A DNA stretch of 38,198 nucleotides, taken from contig JBBQKP010000003.1 in the NCBI GenBank assembly GCA_038326995.1, positions 1 through 38,198 of the forward strand, given 5' to 3'. Source of the stretch: JBBQKP01 sp038326995 (GTDB lineage Bacteria; Planctomycetota; Phycisphaerae; Tepidisphaerales; Tepidisphaeraceae). The notes under the pieces are model-generated. The model did no database searches. It was not told the origin of the DNA and was given only the letters and a program-made list of their open reading frames with translations. Of this stretch, positions 23,768-31,481 are shown in pieces (positions within the stretch are counted from its first letter, which is position 1; every line of letters begins with the position of its first letter). The position numbers were made by a program, and so were the translations under genes.

Positions 23768-24042
23768 GAGAAAAAACTTTGAGTTGCGTCTGGCTGCTTG
23801 AACCCGTGTTCAATACGGCCTGTAGACTAGACAGGTGAGATCCCGCTTTCACAGCAGGCCCGCACCATCGAAGTCGTGATCCGGAAGTGGGGCGGAACGA
23901 CCGCCCGGCAAGTGCTTGCGCAATTGTCCAGAATCGCGAACCTCAAAGAATAACAGATTTCGCCTTTCTGGCAAATACGAGAAATTCTCAGTCGGCACAC
24001 TCGCCGCGGCCTGCCTCACGAGCGCGCCTGTGCTATCGTCGA
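23768..24042. other. Divergent intergenic region rpsA/ygfZ
   Basis: About 275 bp with no gene I can support. A plus-strand frame is open from 23887 but reads as unstructured sequence. It should hold the rpsA promoter; only a weak candidate (CTGTGA, 17 nt, TCTAGT on the minus strand near 23830) was seen. Confidence 0.5.
24034..24039 (+). promoter_or_regulatory. Candidate extended -10 of the ygfZ-like gene
   Basis: TGCTATCGT places a TATCGT hexamer 3 nt before the first ATG (24043) and 6 nt before the second (24046). Initiation would fall on or next to the second ATG, giving a leaderless transcript. No clear -35. Confidence 0.35.
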
Positions 24043-25284
24043 ATGATGAACTCTCCCGATCTCACGCCCGAATCGTCACCCGAATCGTCACCTGTATCTT
24101 CGTCGGATGAAGCACATGAATTCACGCCAGAAATGGGCGAATTCTGCGGCAAGTCCATCGCGCTCAACTTCGGCGAGGTCGGAAGCGAATACGCGGCCAT
24201 GCACAAGGCCGCGGGTCTGTTCGATGCGGCCCACCGCGGCGTTCTCGAAATCACCGGCATCGACCGTCACAAGTTTCTCGGCAACCTGCTATCCAATGAC
24301 ACGCAGCTTCGCCCGGGCATGGTGCGCGGCGCGTTTCTGCTCAATCACAAGGGCAGAGTCGCGTGTGAGGTGAATCTGATCGAACGCGATTCCGAAACGA
24401 CGCTGCTCGAAACGGCCGCGCATCACGTGCCGTTGCTGGCGACGCTTTTCGAGAAATATCACTTCTCGGAAAAGGTGAAGTTCGTGGATCGGTCGACTGA
24501 CAAGTCGACTGAAAAATCGACCGAACTTGCCCAGCTCTGGCTCGTCGGCCCCGGTGCTGCGACGCTCGCTTCTATTGCCTTCTCCTGTGATGTGCTGACG
24601 ACGCCGATGACTTGCACCAACGTCGGTAGCGCGTGCTTATGGCGTGACGACCTGAACGACCTCATCGTCGTCGGCGTGATCATTCCTCGCGACACGCTGA
24701 GCGACGTCATCAAACGACTCATCGAAACTTTCGGCCAGGAAGTTTCCATCGGCAGGCGTGCGCTCAGGCGCGTCGGATGGAACGCCTTCAACGTCGTGCG
24801 GATCGAAGCGGGCAGGCCGATTCTGGGCATCGACTTCGAACCCGCTCCGCCCGCGATTCCTGGAAAAACGGCGACGGCCGATGCGCCCGACACCGCTGGC
24901 ACCGCTGGCGTACTTCCGACCTCGGCCTATCTCCTTCCCGCCGAGACCGGGCTCGCGCATCGCAATGTCAGCTTCACCAAAGGCTGCTATCTCGGGCAGG
25001 AAGTCGTCGCACGGATGTACTCGCGCGGGCAACTCGCACGCAAAATCGTCCCCTTTGTCATGCAGGGCGAAGAGCTTCCCATCGCCGGTGCGCAGGTGTT
25101 CGAAGAGACGGGCCAACCCGAAAACAGTCAGACGCAGATCGGAGTGGTCACGAGCAGCGCGCCTTCGCCCGCGCAGAGCAACCGCGCGATCGGGCTTGCG
25201 CTACTAAAGAAGCCTCACTTCGAGCCCGGCAGCAAGCTGCTGATCGGTGCTGAGGGCGCGATGCACGGCGCGAAGGTCGGTTAA
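24043..25284 (+). CDS. ygfZ: YgfZ/GcvT-domain folate-binding protein
   Basis: A 413-residue member of the aminomethyltransferase-like, folate-binding family. It has the YgfZ signature KGCYLGQEVVARMYSRG, including the conserved Cys. The early region HKFLGNLLSNDT matches the folate-binding fold. YgfZ proteins assist Fe-S cluster maintenance and tRNA modification with tetrahydrofolate. Two low-complexity stretches are encoded by short 12-bp repeats: ESSPESSP near the N-terminus and STDKSTEKSTE around residue 152. The ATG at 24043 or 24046 is chosen over the open frame to 23887, whose 52 extra residues look non-coding. It converges with the GT2-GtrA gene, with repeat B3 between them. Confidence 0.85.
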   Translation: MMNSPDLTPESSPESSPVSSSDEAHEFTPEMGEFCGKSIALNFGEVGSEYAAMHKAAGLFDAAHRGVLEITGIDRHKFLGNLLSNDTQLRPGMVRGAFLLNHKGRVACEVNLIERDSETTLLETAAHHVPLLATLFEKYHFSEKVKFVDRSTDKSTEKSTELAQLWLVGPGAATLASIAFSCDVLTTPMTCTNVGSACLWRDDLNDLIVVGVIIPRDTLSDVIKRLIETFGQEVSIGRRALRRVGWNAFNVVRIEAGRPILGIDFEPAPPAIPGKTATADAPDTAGTAGVLPTSAYLLPAETGLAHRNVSFTKGCYLGQEVVARMYSRGQLARKIVPFVMQGEELPIAGAQVFEETGQPENSQTQIGVVTSSAPSPAQSNRAIGLALLKKPHFEPGSKLLIGAEGAMHGAKVG

Positions 25285-25342
25285 CGCTTCCTGACTTTGA
25301 ACCGATGGTGGGACCAACGGAAAAGGCGTCGCGTTCCAATGC

Positions 25343-25411
25343 GTAGCCGCCAGCTTGCTGGCGCTTGATGTGCGGTTCAGTCCGTCAAAGCGTCAGCTAG
25401 CTGGAGGCTAC
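25343..25411. repeat. REP-like repeat, family B copy 3
   Basis: Left arm GTAGCCGCCAGCTTGCTGGC; the right arm, diverged, reads GCGTCAGCTAGCTGGAGGCTA. It sits between two convergent genes. Confidence 0.8.
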
Positions 25412-25521
25412 ACGGGATTGAATGCGCGTGACTCTAAAGACATCAGAATTGATTCAAATTTCTCGGGTCGACGGTGCACTAGAACATCTGCTCTTAAAGC
25501 GATTCGATTTCGAACGCCTCT

Positions 25522-26727
25522 TTAGAGCCGTCCGCGTTCCTGGAGCTTCTTCATTTCCTGAGCGCGGGGTTCGTGTCGCAGGCCGCGGACGTCGAACAGA
25601 AATTCCTTGCGAAGCACATATCGCACGAGCACGGCCGCAGCGTAGGCGATCGGGAAAACGTTCCACATTCGCGGATCTTTCAGTTCACTCGCCAGGAACC
25701 ACGTCGTCGCGCCGCACACCAAAAACTCGACGGCCGAGACGAAGACGAAATCGCGCCAAGGCGTCTGGCGAAACAGGAATTCACGCTGCGTGCGGACGTA
25801 GCGTGCGTGGAAAACGGCCGTCACCAGAATCGCCGCGAGATAGCTTAACGTGACCGAACTCATCAGGCTAAGTCCGCCTGCGCGAAGGGCGATCGCGACG
25901 CTTAGTGAAACGAACCACGACAGCACCATGACGACCAGAAATTTGCTGATGGGTGTGAGCCTGGGATAGGTGAAGTCGTAGAGCCGCGAAAGGTGTTCGA
26001 GGTAGCGAACCTGTTCTTTGAGGTTCATCTTTGATTCGCCCGCGGTCCGCTCTGCGAAGTGAATGGGAATTTCCCGCACGTTGTCGACGCGGCACTTGCA
26101 CATGAGCTCGAGCCCGATTTTGTAGCCCAGCGGGGTGAGTTTTTCTGCGCGCTCAAACACGTCTCGACGCAGGCCGAAGAAGCCGCTCATCGGGTCAGTG
26201 GTTTGGCCGGCGAACGGTCTGGCGAGCCATGTCGCGACGCGTGAATTGATTTGCCTGAACCAGCCCCATTTTTCGCCCGTGCTTCCGCCCGGCACGTAGC
26301 GCGAGCCGAGTGTGAACTCCGCGCGTTCTGAAGGACTAATCGCTTCGAGCGGGGCGATGAGTTCGGGAAGCTTGGCGGGCGGGTGTTGGAGGTCGGCGTC
26401 CATCACCACCAGCGTTCGGCCGCGAGCTTCGTGGATGCCGTGCAGCACCGCACCACCCAGACCGTCCTTCGGAATCGTGCGGACGATGAGACGAAGCGGA
26501 TACGTTTTGCTCAGGTCAGCACAAACCTGCGGCGTCGCGTCCTTGCTGTTGTCGTCCACGATGAGAAGCTCATACGACCTGCTTGCCAACGCGAGCTGCA
26601 CCTGCCTCGCGAGTTCCGGCAAGTTCAGCGCTTCGTTGAGTGCCGGGACAATTAATGAGATGTCGGGCGTTGAACTATCGGCCAATGAAACATCTGGCGT
26701 GGAAATTGTCGGGTTCGATATGCGCAC
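25522..26727 (-). CDS. Polyprenol-phosphate glycosyltransferase (GT2, DPM1-like) fused to a GtrA-like membrane domain
   Basis: A 401-residue protein. Residues 22-250 form a GT2 domain: SLIVPALNEALNLP, VDDNS (57-61), KDGLGGAVLHGI, MDADLQHPP (109-117, metal-binding DxD), LGSRYVPGG and TDPMSGFFGLRR. This set is typical of dolichol/polyprenol-phosphate mannosyl- or glucosyltransferases. Residues 265-390 carry four hydrophobic segments of GtrA type, found where the product lipid-linked sugar is moved across the membrane. It may make the donor used by GT-C enzymes such as the one at 5386-6975 (inference). Translation appears to begin at a GTG; the first 25 residues contain a duplicated STPD[VI]SL. 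Confidence 0.9.
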   Translation of the reverse strand: MRISNPTISTPDVSLADSSTPDISLIVPALNEALNLPELARQVQLALASRSYELLIVDDNSKDATPQVCADLSKTYPLRLIVRTIPKDGLGGAVLHGIHEARGRTLVVMDADLQHPPAKLPELIAPLEAISPSERAEFTLGSRYVPGGSTGEKWGWFRQINSRVATWLARPFAGQTTDPMSGFFGLRRDVFERAEKLTPLGYKIGLELMCKCRVDNVREIPIHFAERTAGESKMNLKEQVRYLEHLSRLYDFTYPRLTPISKFLVVMVLSWFVSLSVAIALRAGGLSLMSSVTLSYLAAILVTAVFHARYVRTQREFLFRQTPWRDFVFVSAVEFLVCGATTWFLASELKDPRMWNVFPIAYAAAVLVRYVLRKEFLFDVRGLRHEPRAQEMKKLQERGRL

Positions 26728-26861
26728 TCGTCTATAGAGCGTATCGGCAAGATCGCATACGACAATAAGATTTCAATACCGGGTCGTTCCCGATCTCTGC
26801 ATCTTCAACTTTTCTTAGGCACGCCCTTGTCTGGACCCGCGTGAGATCTGGCTCAGCGTCG

Positions 26862-26890
26862 TTTGATCCGATCTCGCGCGGCGATACAGT
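26862..26890 (+). promoter_or_regulatory. Candidate promoter of the methyltransferase gene
   Basis: TTTGAT, 17-nt spacer, TACAGT. The -10 ends 6 nt before the ATG at 26897, so transcription would begin at the A of the start codon (leaderless). Confidence 0.55.
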
Positions 26891-26896
26891 GCGTTT

Positions 26897-27568
26897 ATGA
26901 AGCCCGCCGACTCGACTTGGACGGAGTATGCGACGGTCGGTGCTGGCAGGCGTCTCTCCATGTTGGGCGAGAAATTGGGCTGGCATTGGCTCATTTATAA
27001 CCCGATCCAGTTCATGAGCTTTCACCGCGACGGGCTTCGTAATGCGCCGGTCATGGCATGGGTTCTTCGGCAGCACTTTCCCGGCGCAAAGTCCTGTCTT
27101 GATGTGGGGGCCGGCACTGGTGTATTTTCCGCGGAACTCAAGCGGTTGGGTTTGTTAGTCGTCGCATGTGAACACAGCCCCAAGGGCAGGCGATTGGCAC
27201 AAAAACAAGGTGTGGATTGTCGACCATTCGACTTGAGCCAGAAGCCGCCTGCAGAAGTTGCAGACATGTATGACCTGGCGATTTGCTTCGAGGTCGCGGA
27301 GCATTTGACGCCCGAACTTGGCCTGGCGTTGGTGAAGTTTCTCGCGTCCAGGGCGAGCTTGGTCGTCTTCACCGCAGCCCAGACCGATCAGGGCGGAACG
27401 GGGCATATTAATGAACAGCCCAGGTCGTACTGGATCGAGCGATTTGAGCGTGAGGGCATGCGATTTGATGCACACAAAAGTGACGCGATTGCCGCATCGC
27501 TCAAGGAGCAGAATTTGCCGGCCGACTACCTGATTCGCAACATGACGGTGTTCGAACGTGAGACTTAG
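26897..27568 (+). CDS. Class I SAM-dependent methyltransferase
   Basis: A 223-residue protein. Motif I is SCLDVGAGTGVFSAEL, motif II ACEHSP, and motif IV the segment DLAICFEVAEHLTPELG, as in UbiG/Methyltransf_11-like enzymes. The C-terminal part (HINEQPRSYWIERFEREGMRF) resembles methyltransferases in glycan or natural-product contexts, but the substrate cannot be predicted. It stands alone, divergent from the GT2-GtrA gene, with its own promoter candidate directly at the ATG. Confidence 0.85.
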   Translation: MKPADSTWTEYATVGAGRRLSMLGEKLGWHWLIYNPIQFMSFHRDGLRNAPVMAWVLRQHFPGAKSCLDVGAGTGVFSAELKRLGLLVVACEHSPKGRRLAQKQGVDCRPFDLSQKPPAEVADMYDLAICFEVAEHLTPELGLALVKFLASRASLVVFTAAQTDQGGTGHINEQPRSYWIERFEREGMRFDAHKSDAIAASLKEQNLPADYLIRNMTVFERET

Positions 27569-27677
27569 AATCGCGGTAACACTTTAGTCTGTTGCAGAAG
27601 CGATCGAAATCCTCGATGACACTCAAAAGTCATTGAACGCATATCACGACTCGAAGACGCGACGTCCTAAACGCATT

Positions 27678-27769
27678 TCTGGCCCGTCCAGCAGGACATC
27701 TTCCTTCTGAATTTCCGTAAAGAGCCTTCCACTCGTGGAGCAACGCATTGTCCTGCCGGACGGGCCAGA
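27678..27769. repeat. REP-like repeat, family A copy 3
   Basis: Left arm TCTGGCCCGTCCAGCAGGAC, right arm TTGTCCTGCCGGACGGGCC plus AGA. It lies in the 27569-27983 gap between two plus-strand genes; nothing else there could be supported. Confidence 0.85.
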
Positions 27770-27983
27770 TGCGCCAGACGCACATCCGCATTTTGAACTC
27801 TTCACGGCGATTCACAGAAACCGTTTACTCATTTGCGCGGTTCGTTTAATTGGGTCTGCATTCGGCTGTAGTGTTACGGATCGCAAACCATTGCGGTTAT
27901 GTTATTCCTCACCAGGCCGCCATGCTCTTTCTCGCCTCAAACGGCAATGATCTGTCCAAACTCCATCGCAGGAACACACAAAA

Positions 27984-28361
27984 ATGTCTGAACTTCATCC
28001 CGCAGCAGATCTTCATCCGGCACTGCTCATGATTCGTTCGAAATTGCCGAATCCGCAATTGCCGTTCGTGCTTTTGGTGGTCAACACGCTTCGTCCGGGC
28101 ACGCTGGCGGATTTCGCGCCGGCACGCGATGTCGCGGCCAGGGAAAGCCGCAAAGAGCCGGGCTGCCTTCAGTACGATTTCTCACACGACCCGGCCAACC
28201 CGGATCGACTCGTTCTCTACGAACGGTGGAAAAACTTTGATGCGCTGGTCAACCACTTTTCCCTGCCCCACACCAAAGCGGTGCTGGAGGCGGGCGATCG
28301 ACTTGCGGCCATGCCCACGACGCTCGATGTGCTCATTCCACTCGAGCCAGTGTTCAAATGA
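27984..28361 (+). CDS. Antibiotic biosynthesis monooxygenase (ABM)-domain protein, YgiN-like
   Basis: A 125-residue protein with the small dimeric alpha/beta-barrel ABM fold signature: ARESRKEPGCLQYDFSHD, then LYERWKNFDALVNHFSLPH. Family members are quinol monooxygenases or small-molecule oxygenases, and many have no known substrate. The usual domain is 95-100 residues; here about 25 extra residues precede it, and a start at the internal Met16 is also possible. A GGA lies 11 nt before the ATG. It is followed after 24 nt by the broken lipoprotein gene, possibly in one transcript. Confidence 0.85.
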   Translation: MSELHPAADLHPALLMIRSKLPNPQLPFVLLVVNTLRPGTLADFAPARDVAARESRKEPGCLQYDFSHDPANPDRLVLYERWKNFDALVNHFSLPHTKAVLEAGDRLAAMPTTLDVLIPLEPVFK

Positions 28362-28385
28362 GTAATGCCTTGATAATCTTCTGAA

Positions 28386-28782
28386 ATGGCCAAACGAGTC
28401 GTCCGAACATCGTTGCTTGCTCTTTCAATTGTGATTGGATTGGGTCGATTCGGATGTCGAAAGTTCGAGCGGCGGTTACGGACCTCGAGTCAGTGATCTT
28501 CCACCCGGAAAATTGCCGCTATCGAAGCTGGCTTATCTCGACAGTGAGGGCATTGTCCTTCGAGCCAAGCAGACGGATCCGTCGGCGGTGGCGAAGTTCA
28601 AGCCCGGTGCCGTCGCCAGGCTTGATGTGGTGCGGCCGCTGCTGACTGCCGTGCTTCGAGACGACTTGGCCGATCAGGACGCATCGACCTCGAACTCGGC
28701 CGCCATGCTGCTGAGGCATTTCAGCGACGCTCTGGATCGACATCAGGCGAAGATCGCGGCGGTGCTAGAGCAGAAGCCCTAA
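28386..28782 (+). pseudogene. Probable lipoprotein gene with a one-base frameshift
   Basis: The ATG at 28386 opens MAKRVVRTSLLALSIVIGLG, a basic start and hydrophobic core followed by RFGC, like a type II signal peptide with the lipobox Cys at codon 24 (28455-28457). That frame stops 12 codons later. The frame that continues to 28782 encodes ESSSGGYGPRVSDLPPGKLP right after the same Cys if the base at 28458 is skipped. A Ser/Gly linker directly after the lipid-modified Cys is typical of lipoproteins. The two frames join without loss, so a single extra base best explains the locus. The body (LAYLDSEGIVLRAKQ...) is unknown. Confidence 0.5.
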
Positions 28783-29013
28783 TGACTTTTATGCTCTTTC
28801 GCAACTCGATTTTTAGGACACGCAGCGCCACCGATTTTCCAATGGTGGTACGGGTCTCCGACCTGTACATTTATCGTTTCAGAATCATCCGCAATTTGAA
28901 GTGTGACAAATCCCTGGTGATCAGGTCGCAACCACATACGAAGTGTTTGAACAAAAATTGTGACTTCCTGAGAACGCAGACCTCTGGCCCGGCTGGCAAG
29001 CCAATCTCCTTCT
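28779..29013 (-). CDS. Short AT-richer open frame, uncertain
   Basis: A 77-residue minus-strand frame beginning MTIEGDWLASRARG, whose first codons lie inside repeat A4. The rest (GFVTLQIADDSETINVQV, DPYHHWKIGG) looks protein-like but matches nothing I recognise. It could be the 3' remnant of a gene truncated at the repeat. Its stop overlaps the stop of the converging lipoprotein frame. Confidence 0.22.
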
Positions 29014-29051
29014 ATTGTCATAAACGAAGATGTCCTGACGGACGGTCCGGA
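28982..29051. repeat. REP-like repeat, family A copy 4
   Basis: The left arm CTCTGGCCCGGCTGGCAAGC belongs to the variant stem type (GGCT-GGCA-AGCC), as in copy 2. The right arm is TGTCCTGACGGACGGTCCGG. It lies between convergent genes. Confidence 0.8.
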
Positions 29052-29100
29052 ATCGGAGTCGAGAAATTCTCGCATTCGGCCGACCTGTTTCCCACTCTTT

Positions 29101-30201
29101 TTAGATACCGATCAACTCACGAATTCTCACATGCGGCCGCGGCATCGGCAGGGCATCGAGGTCGCTCGCACTCGCCCATCGCGTGCACGAAATCGCACTC
29201 GTCGGCAAGGACGTTTCCGCGCCGTCGCACATCACCCGCCAGACGTCGAACTCGTATGACCTGTGGGTCAGCTCGTGCGTGATTTGGCCCAGGTGCGTGA
29301 TGTGTAGCGAATCAATGTGAGGACGGTCGGCCGCGTCGCGGGTGACGAACTGCCACATCCCCGCCCATCGACCTTTGGAGGGTCGCTGCTCGACCAGCCA
29401 CCGCGTCACGCCATGGGCCGTCTGCGAGATGCACAACACGTCACGCTTCTCGACGCGTTTGTCCTTCCGCACCTTGGGCGGCGGAATCTGATCGACGATG
29501 CCTTCAGCCAGCGCCTTGCACTCTTGCTGAACAGGGCACACCAGGCACTTGGGGCTTTTGGGCGTGCAGATCGTCGCGCCGAGTTCCATCAAAGCGCTGT
29601 TGAAGTCGCCCGCGCGGTCTTGCGGCACCAGTTCGCCCGCGCGTGCCCATATGCGAAGAGACGCCGGTTTTTGGCGAGGGTCGGCGGTCAACGCATCCAG
29701 CCTTGAGATGACGCGCATCACGTTGCCGTCCACGATCGCCGCGGGTTTGTCGAACGCGATCGACGCGATCGCCCCGGCCGTGTACGGACCGATGCCGGGC
29801 AAGGTCAGCAAGGTTGCGACGTCGCTTGGAATCACGCCCGCATGGTCCACGACGATCGCCTTCGCACATCGATGAAGGTTTCGCGCTCGCGAGTAATAAC
29901 CCAGGCCTTGCCACAATCGTAAGACTTGCTGCTCGTCGGCGCGGGCGAGGTCGGTCAGTGTCGCGAAGGCGGCGATGAAGCGGTTGAAGTACGCAATGAC
30001 TGTGACGACCTGCGTTTGCTGCAGCATCAGTTCGCTGACAAGCACGTGATACGCCGGCGGCCGACCTGTCGAGGTGCGCCAGGGAAGATCGCGTTTGTGC
30101 CGGTCGTAAAATTTGAGAAGCGATGCGCGAATCCGCGTGAGCGGCAAAAGGGATTTCTGTCCTTGCGGGAGGTCTGGAGATTCGACGGTGCGGTGCGACA
30201 T
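29101..30201 (-). CDS. mutY: A/G-specific adenine DNA glycosylase
   Basis: A 366-residue base-excision repair enzyme that removes adenine opposite 8-oxoguanine. It has the catalytic Glu57 in SELMLQQTQV, the helix-hairpin-helix LPGIGPYTAG (134-143), and catalytic Asp158 in VDGNVMRV. The [4Fe-4S] loop is Cys212-X6-Cys219-X2-Cys222-X5-Cys228. The C-terminal NUDIX-like domain (GVTRWLVEQRPSKGRWAGMWQF) recognises 8-oxoG. Length and order match the family. The ATG at 30201 is preceded by TAACAT at 8 nt, another -10-like box very close to the start. Confidence 0.95.
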   Translation of the reverse strand: MSHRTVESPDLPQGQKSLLPLTRIRASLLKFYDRHKRDLPWRTSTGRPPAYHVLVSELMLQQTQVVTVIAYFNRFIAAFATLTDLARADEQQVLRLWQGLGYYSRARNLHRCAKAIVVDHAGVIPSDVATLLTLPGIGPYTAGAIASIAFDKPAAIVDGNVMRVISRLDALTADPRQKPASLRIWARAGELVPQDRAGDFNSALMELGATICTPKSPKCLVCPVQQECKALAEGIVDQIPPPKVRKDKRVEKRDVLCISQTAHGVTRWLVEQRPSKGRWAGMWQFVTRDAADRPHIDSLHITHLGQITHELTHRSYEFDVWRVMCDGAETSLPTSAISCTRWASASDLDALPMPRPHVRIRELIGI

Positions 30202-30242
30202 GCGGGCGAATGTTAAACCTGAAAATCGACGTCAAAATAGGG

Positions 30243-30270
30243 TTGTGTCTGCCGTGTGCGATGGTAATCT
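30243..30270 (+). promoter_or_regulatory. Candidate promoter in the mutY/DUF4926 gap
   Basis: TTGTGT, 16-nt spacer, TAATCT. It reads toward the gene at 30594 and would give a leader of about 315 nt. Visual call. Confidence 0.4.
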
Positions 30271-30399
30271 TATATACGGAGAGGGTTGAATCGGGCGAGG
30301 CCCGCGTTGAGGGAAAAATGCATGCATGATCAGGCAGGCCCTGATCTGCATCCGGTGTCTTCGGACGAAAATTTCGTCAATGTAAGATTCGCGCGAAAA

Positions 30400-30467
30400 A
30401 ATAGGCGTTTAGGAATAGGCGCTTAGAAAGAGGCGTAGAGGATTAGGCGCTAAGAGATAGGCGTGTC
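30400..30467. repeat. Degenerate 13-15-bp tandem repeat
   Basis: Five diverged units built on AATAGGCGYTTAGGA, in the presumed leader of the next gene. The surrounding 30202-30590 interval also has two hairpins (GATCAGGCAGGCCCTGATC near 30329; CGGCCG pair near 30540-30563) but no gene. Confidence 0.6.
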
Positions 30468-30593
30468 GTGAGATGCCGCAATTTTTTACTGCGTCAAACA
30501 TCGCGACCGCGAGTGTCTATGGTGCGAGGTAATTTTACTCGGCCGGGGCGATCGCTTCGGCCGGCTACTCACGCATAAGGCTAGGAGGCCATG

Positions 30594-30842
30594 ATGAGAC
30601 ATCCTGATATCGACGATCGTGTCATTGTATTAGTTGACATCCCTGAAACGCCTGTTTGCCGCGGCTCGGTGGGCGTGGTGTGCAGCAGATGGAGCGCGCC
30701 TTACGAGGTGCTGGAGGTGGAATTTATCACGTTAGAACACGACGTGATTCGATTGATGATCGAATCACAGAACGTGACACTCCGGCCTGACGGTAATCGG
30801 TCAGAGAAATCGATCATGTCGGTCGACCATCTGCCCGCGTGA
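30594..30842 (+). CDS. DUF4926-like small protein
   Basis: An 82-residue protein with the pattern IDDRVIVLVDIPE...GSVGVV......YEVLEVEFI....I.....I.....TLRPD. This matches DUF4926-type small beta-barrel proteins in order and spacing; their function is unknown and some lie in toxin-antitoxin-like contexts. No partner gene is visible here. AGGAGG (30583-30588) is a strong ribosome site; the second ATG (30594) has 5-nt spacing and is preferred to the first (30591) at 2 nt. Confidence 0.65.
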   Translation: MRHPDIDDRVIVLVDIPETPVCRGSVGVVCSRWSAPYEVLEVEFITLEHDVIRLMIESQNVTLRPDGNRSEKSIMSVDHLPA

Positions 30843-31481
30843 ATGGAATTGGCCACTCTAAATGCTGCGGCTAATTCTCTATTGGTGCATTCGTATTTAA
30901 ATGAGCCGCGCGCGAAATAAGCGGGTTCGCAACACTTCAGTCAACTTCAAAACGTTCGTGGTCGAGCAGCGTGTGATTGCAGACGAATTTGAACAAGCCG
31001 CACACGCTGGTAAGCGGTTTCCGCAAATCGTGGTGAAGAGTTCAAAATGCGGATGCGCTTCGGGCCCGTCCGGCAGGACATTGCGACTATGCCTCGCTTA
31101 GCCATTGACCGATTGCGCAAAATAAACTGGTGGATGTCCTACGGACGGGCCAGCCGTGGGTTTTAAAATTTGGCACAAAATTTGGCACGAATAAGCGGCA
31201 GCAGCGGTCGGCATTTTAAACGCCGCACCACATGTCCGTCATTGTAAATTTTGGATCATGCGACCTTACAAAAACGCCAGTCAGGATTTTGCAACCGACC
31301 GAAATGTAAGAGTCAGCAAATTGTTTAGACGACGCTTGTGACTGGTGGCTTATCAAAAAATTAACCAAAGATTTACCAGACTGGAACATAAGTCGGTCGC
31401 GTCGACTTTATCGTCTACATCGACACGCCGACCACTTCGTCGGAGTGCCATGAATCAATGTCATTTCCTGGAGATTCTCGC
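30843..31481. other. Intergenic region with repeat A5
   Basis: Holds repeat A5 and the upstream region of the PEP-CTERM gene. A 66-codon plus-strand frame from 30901 reads straight through the repeat and is not convincing. No clear promoter was chosen. Confidence 0.5.
31062..31153. repeat. REP-like repeat, family A copy 5
   Basis: Left arm GGGCCCGTCCGGCAGGACAT, right arm ATGTCCTACGGACGGGCCAG, where the hairpin loop is shortened to three bases (GTCC-TAC-GGAC) but the stem is kept. Confidence 0.85.
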
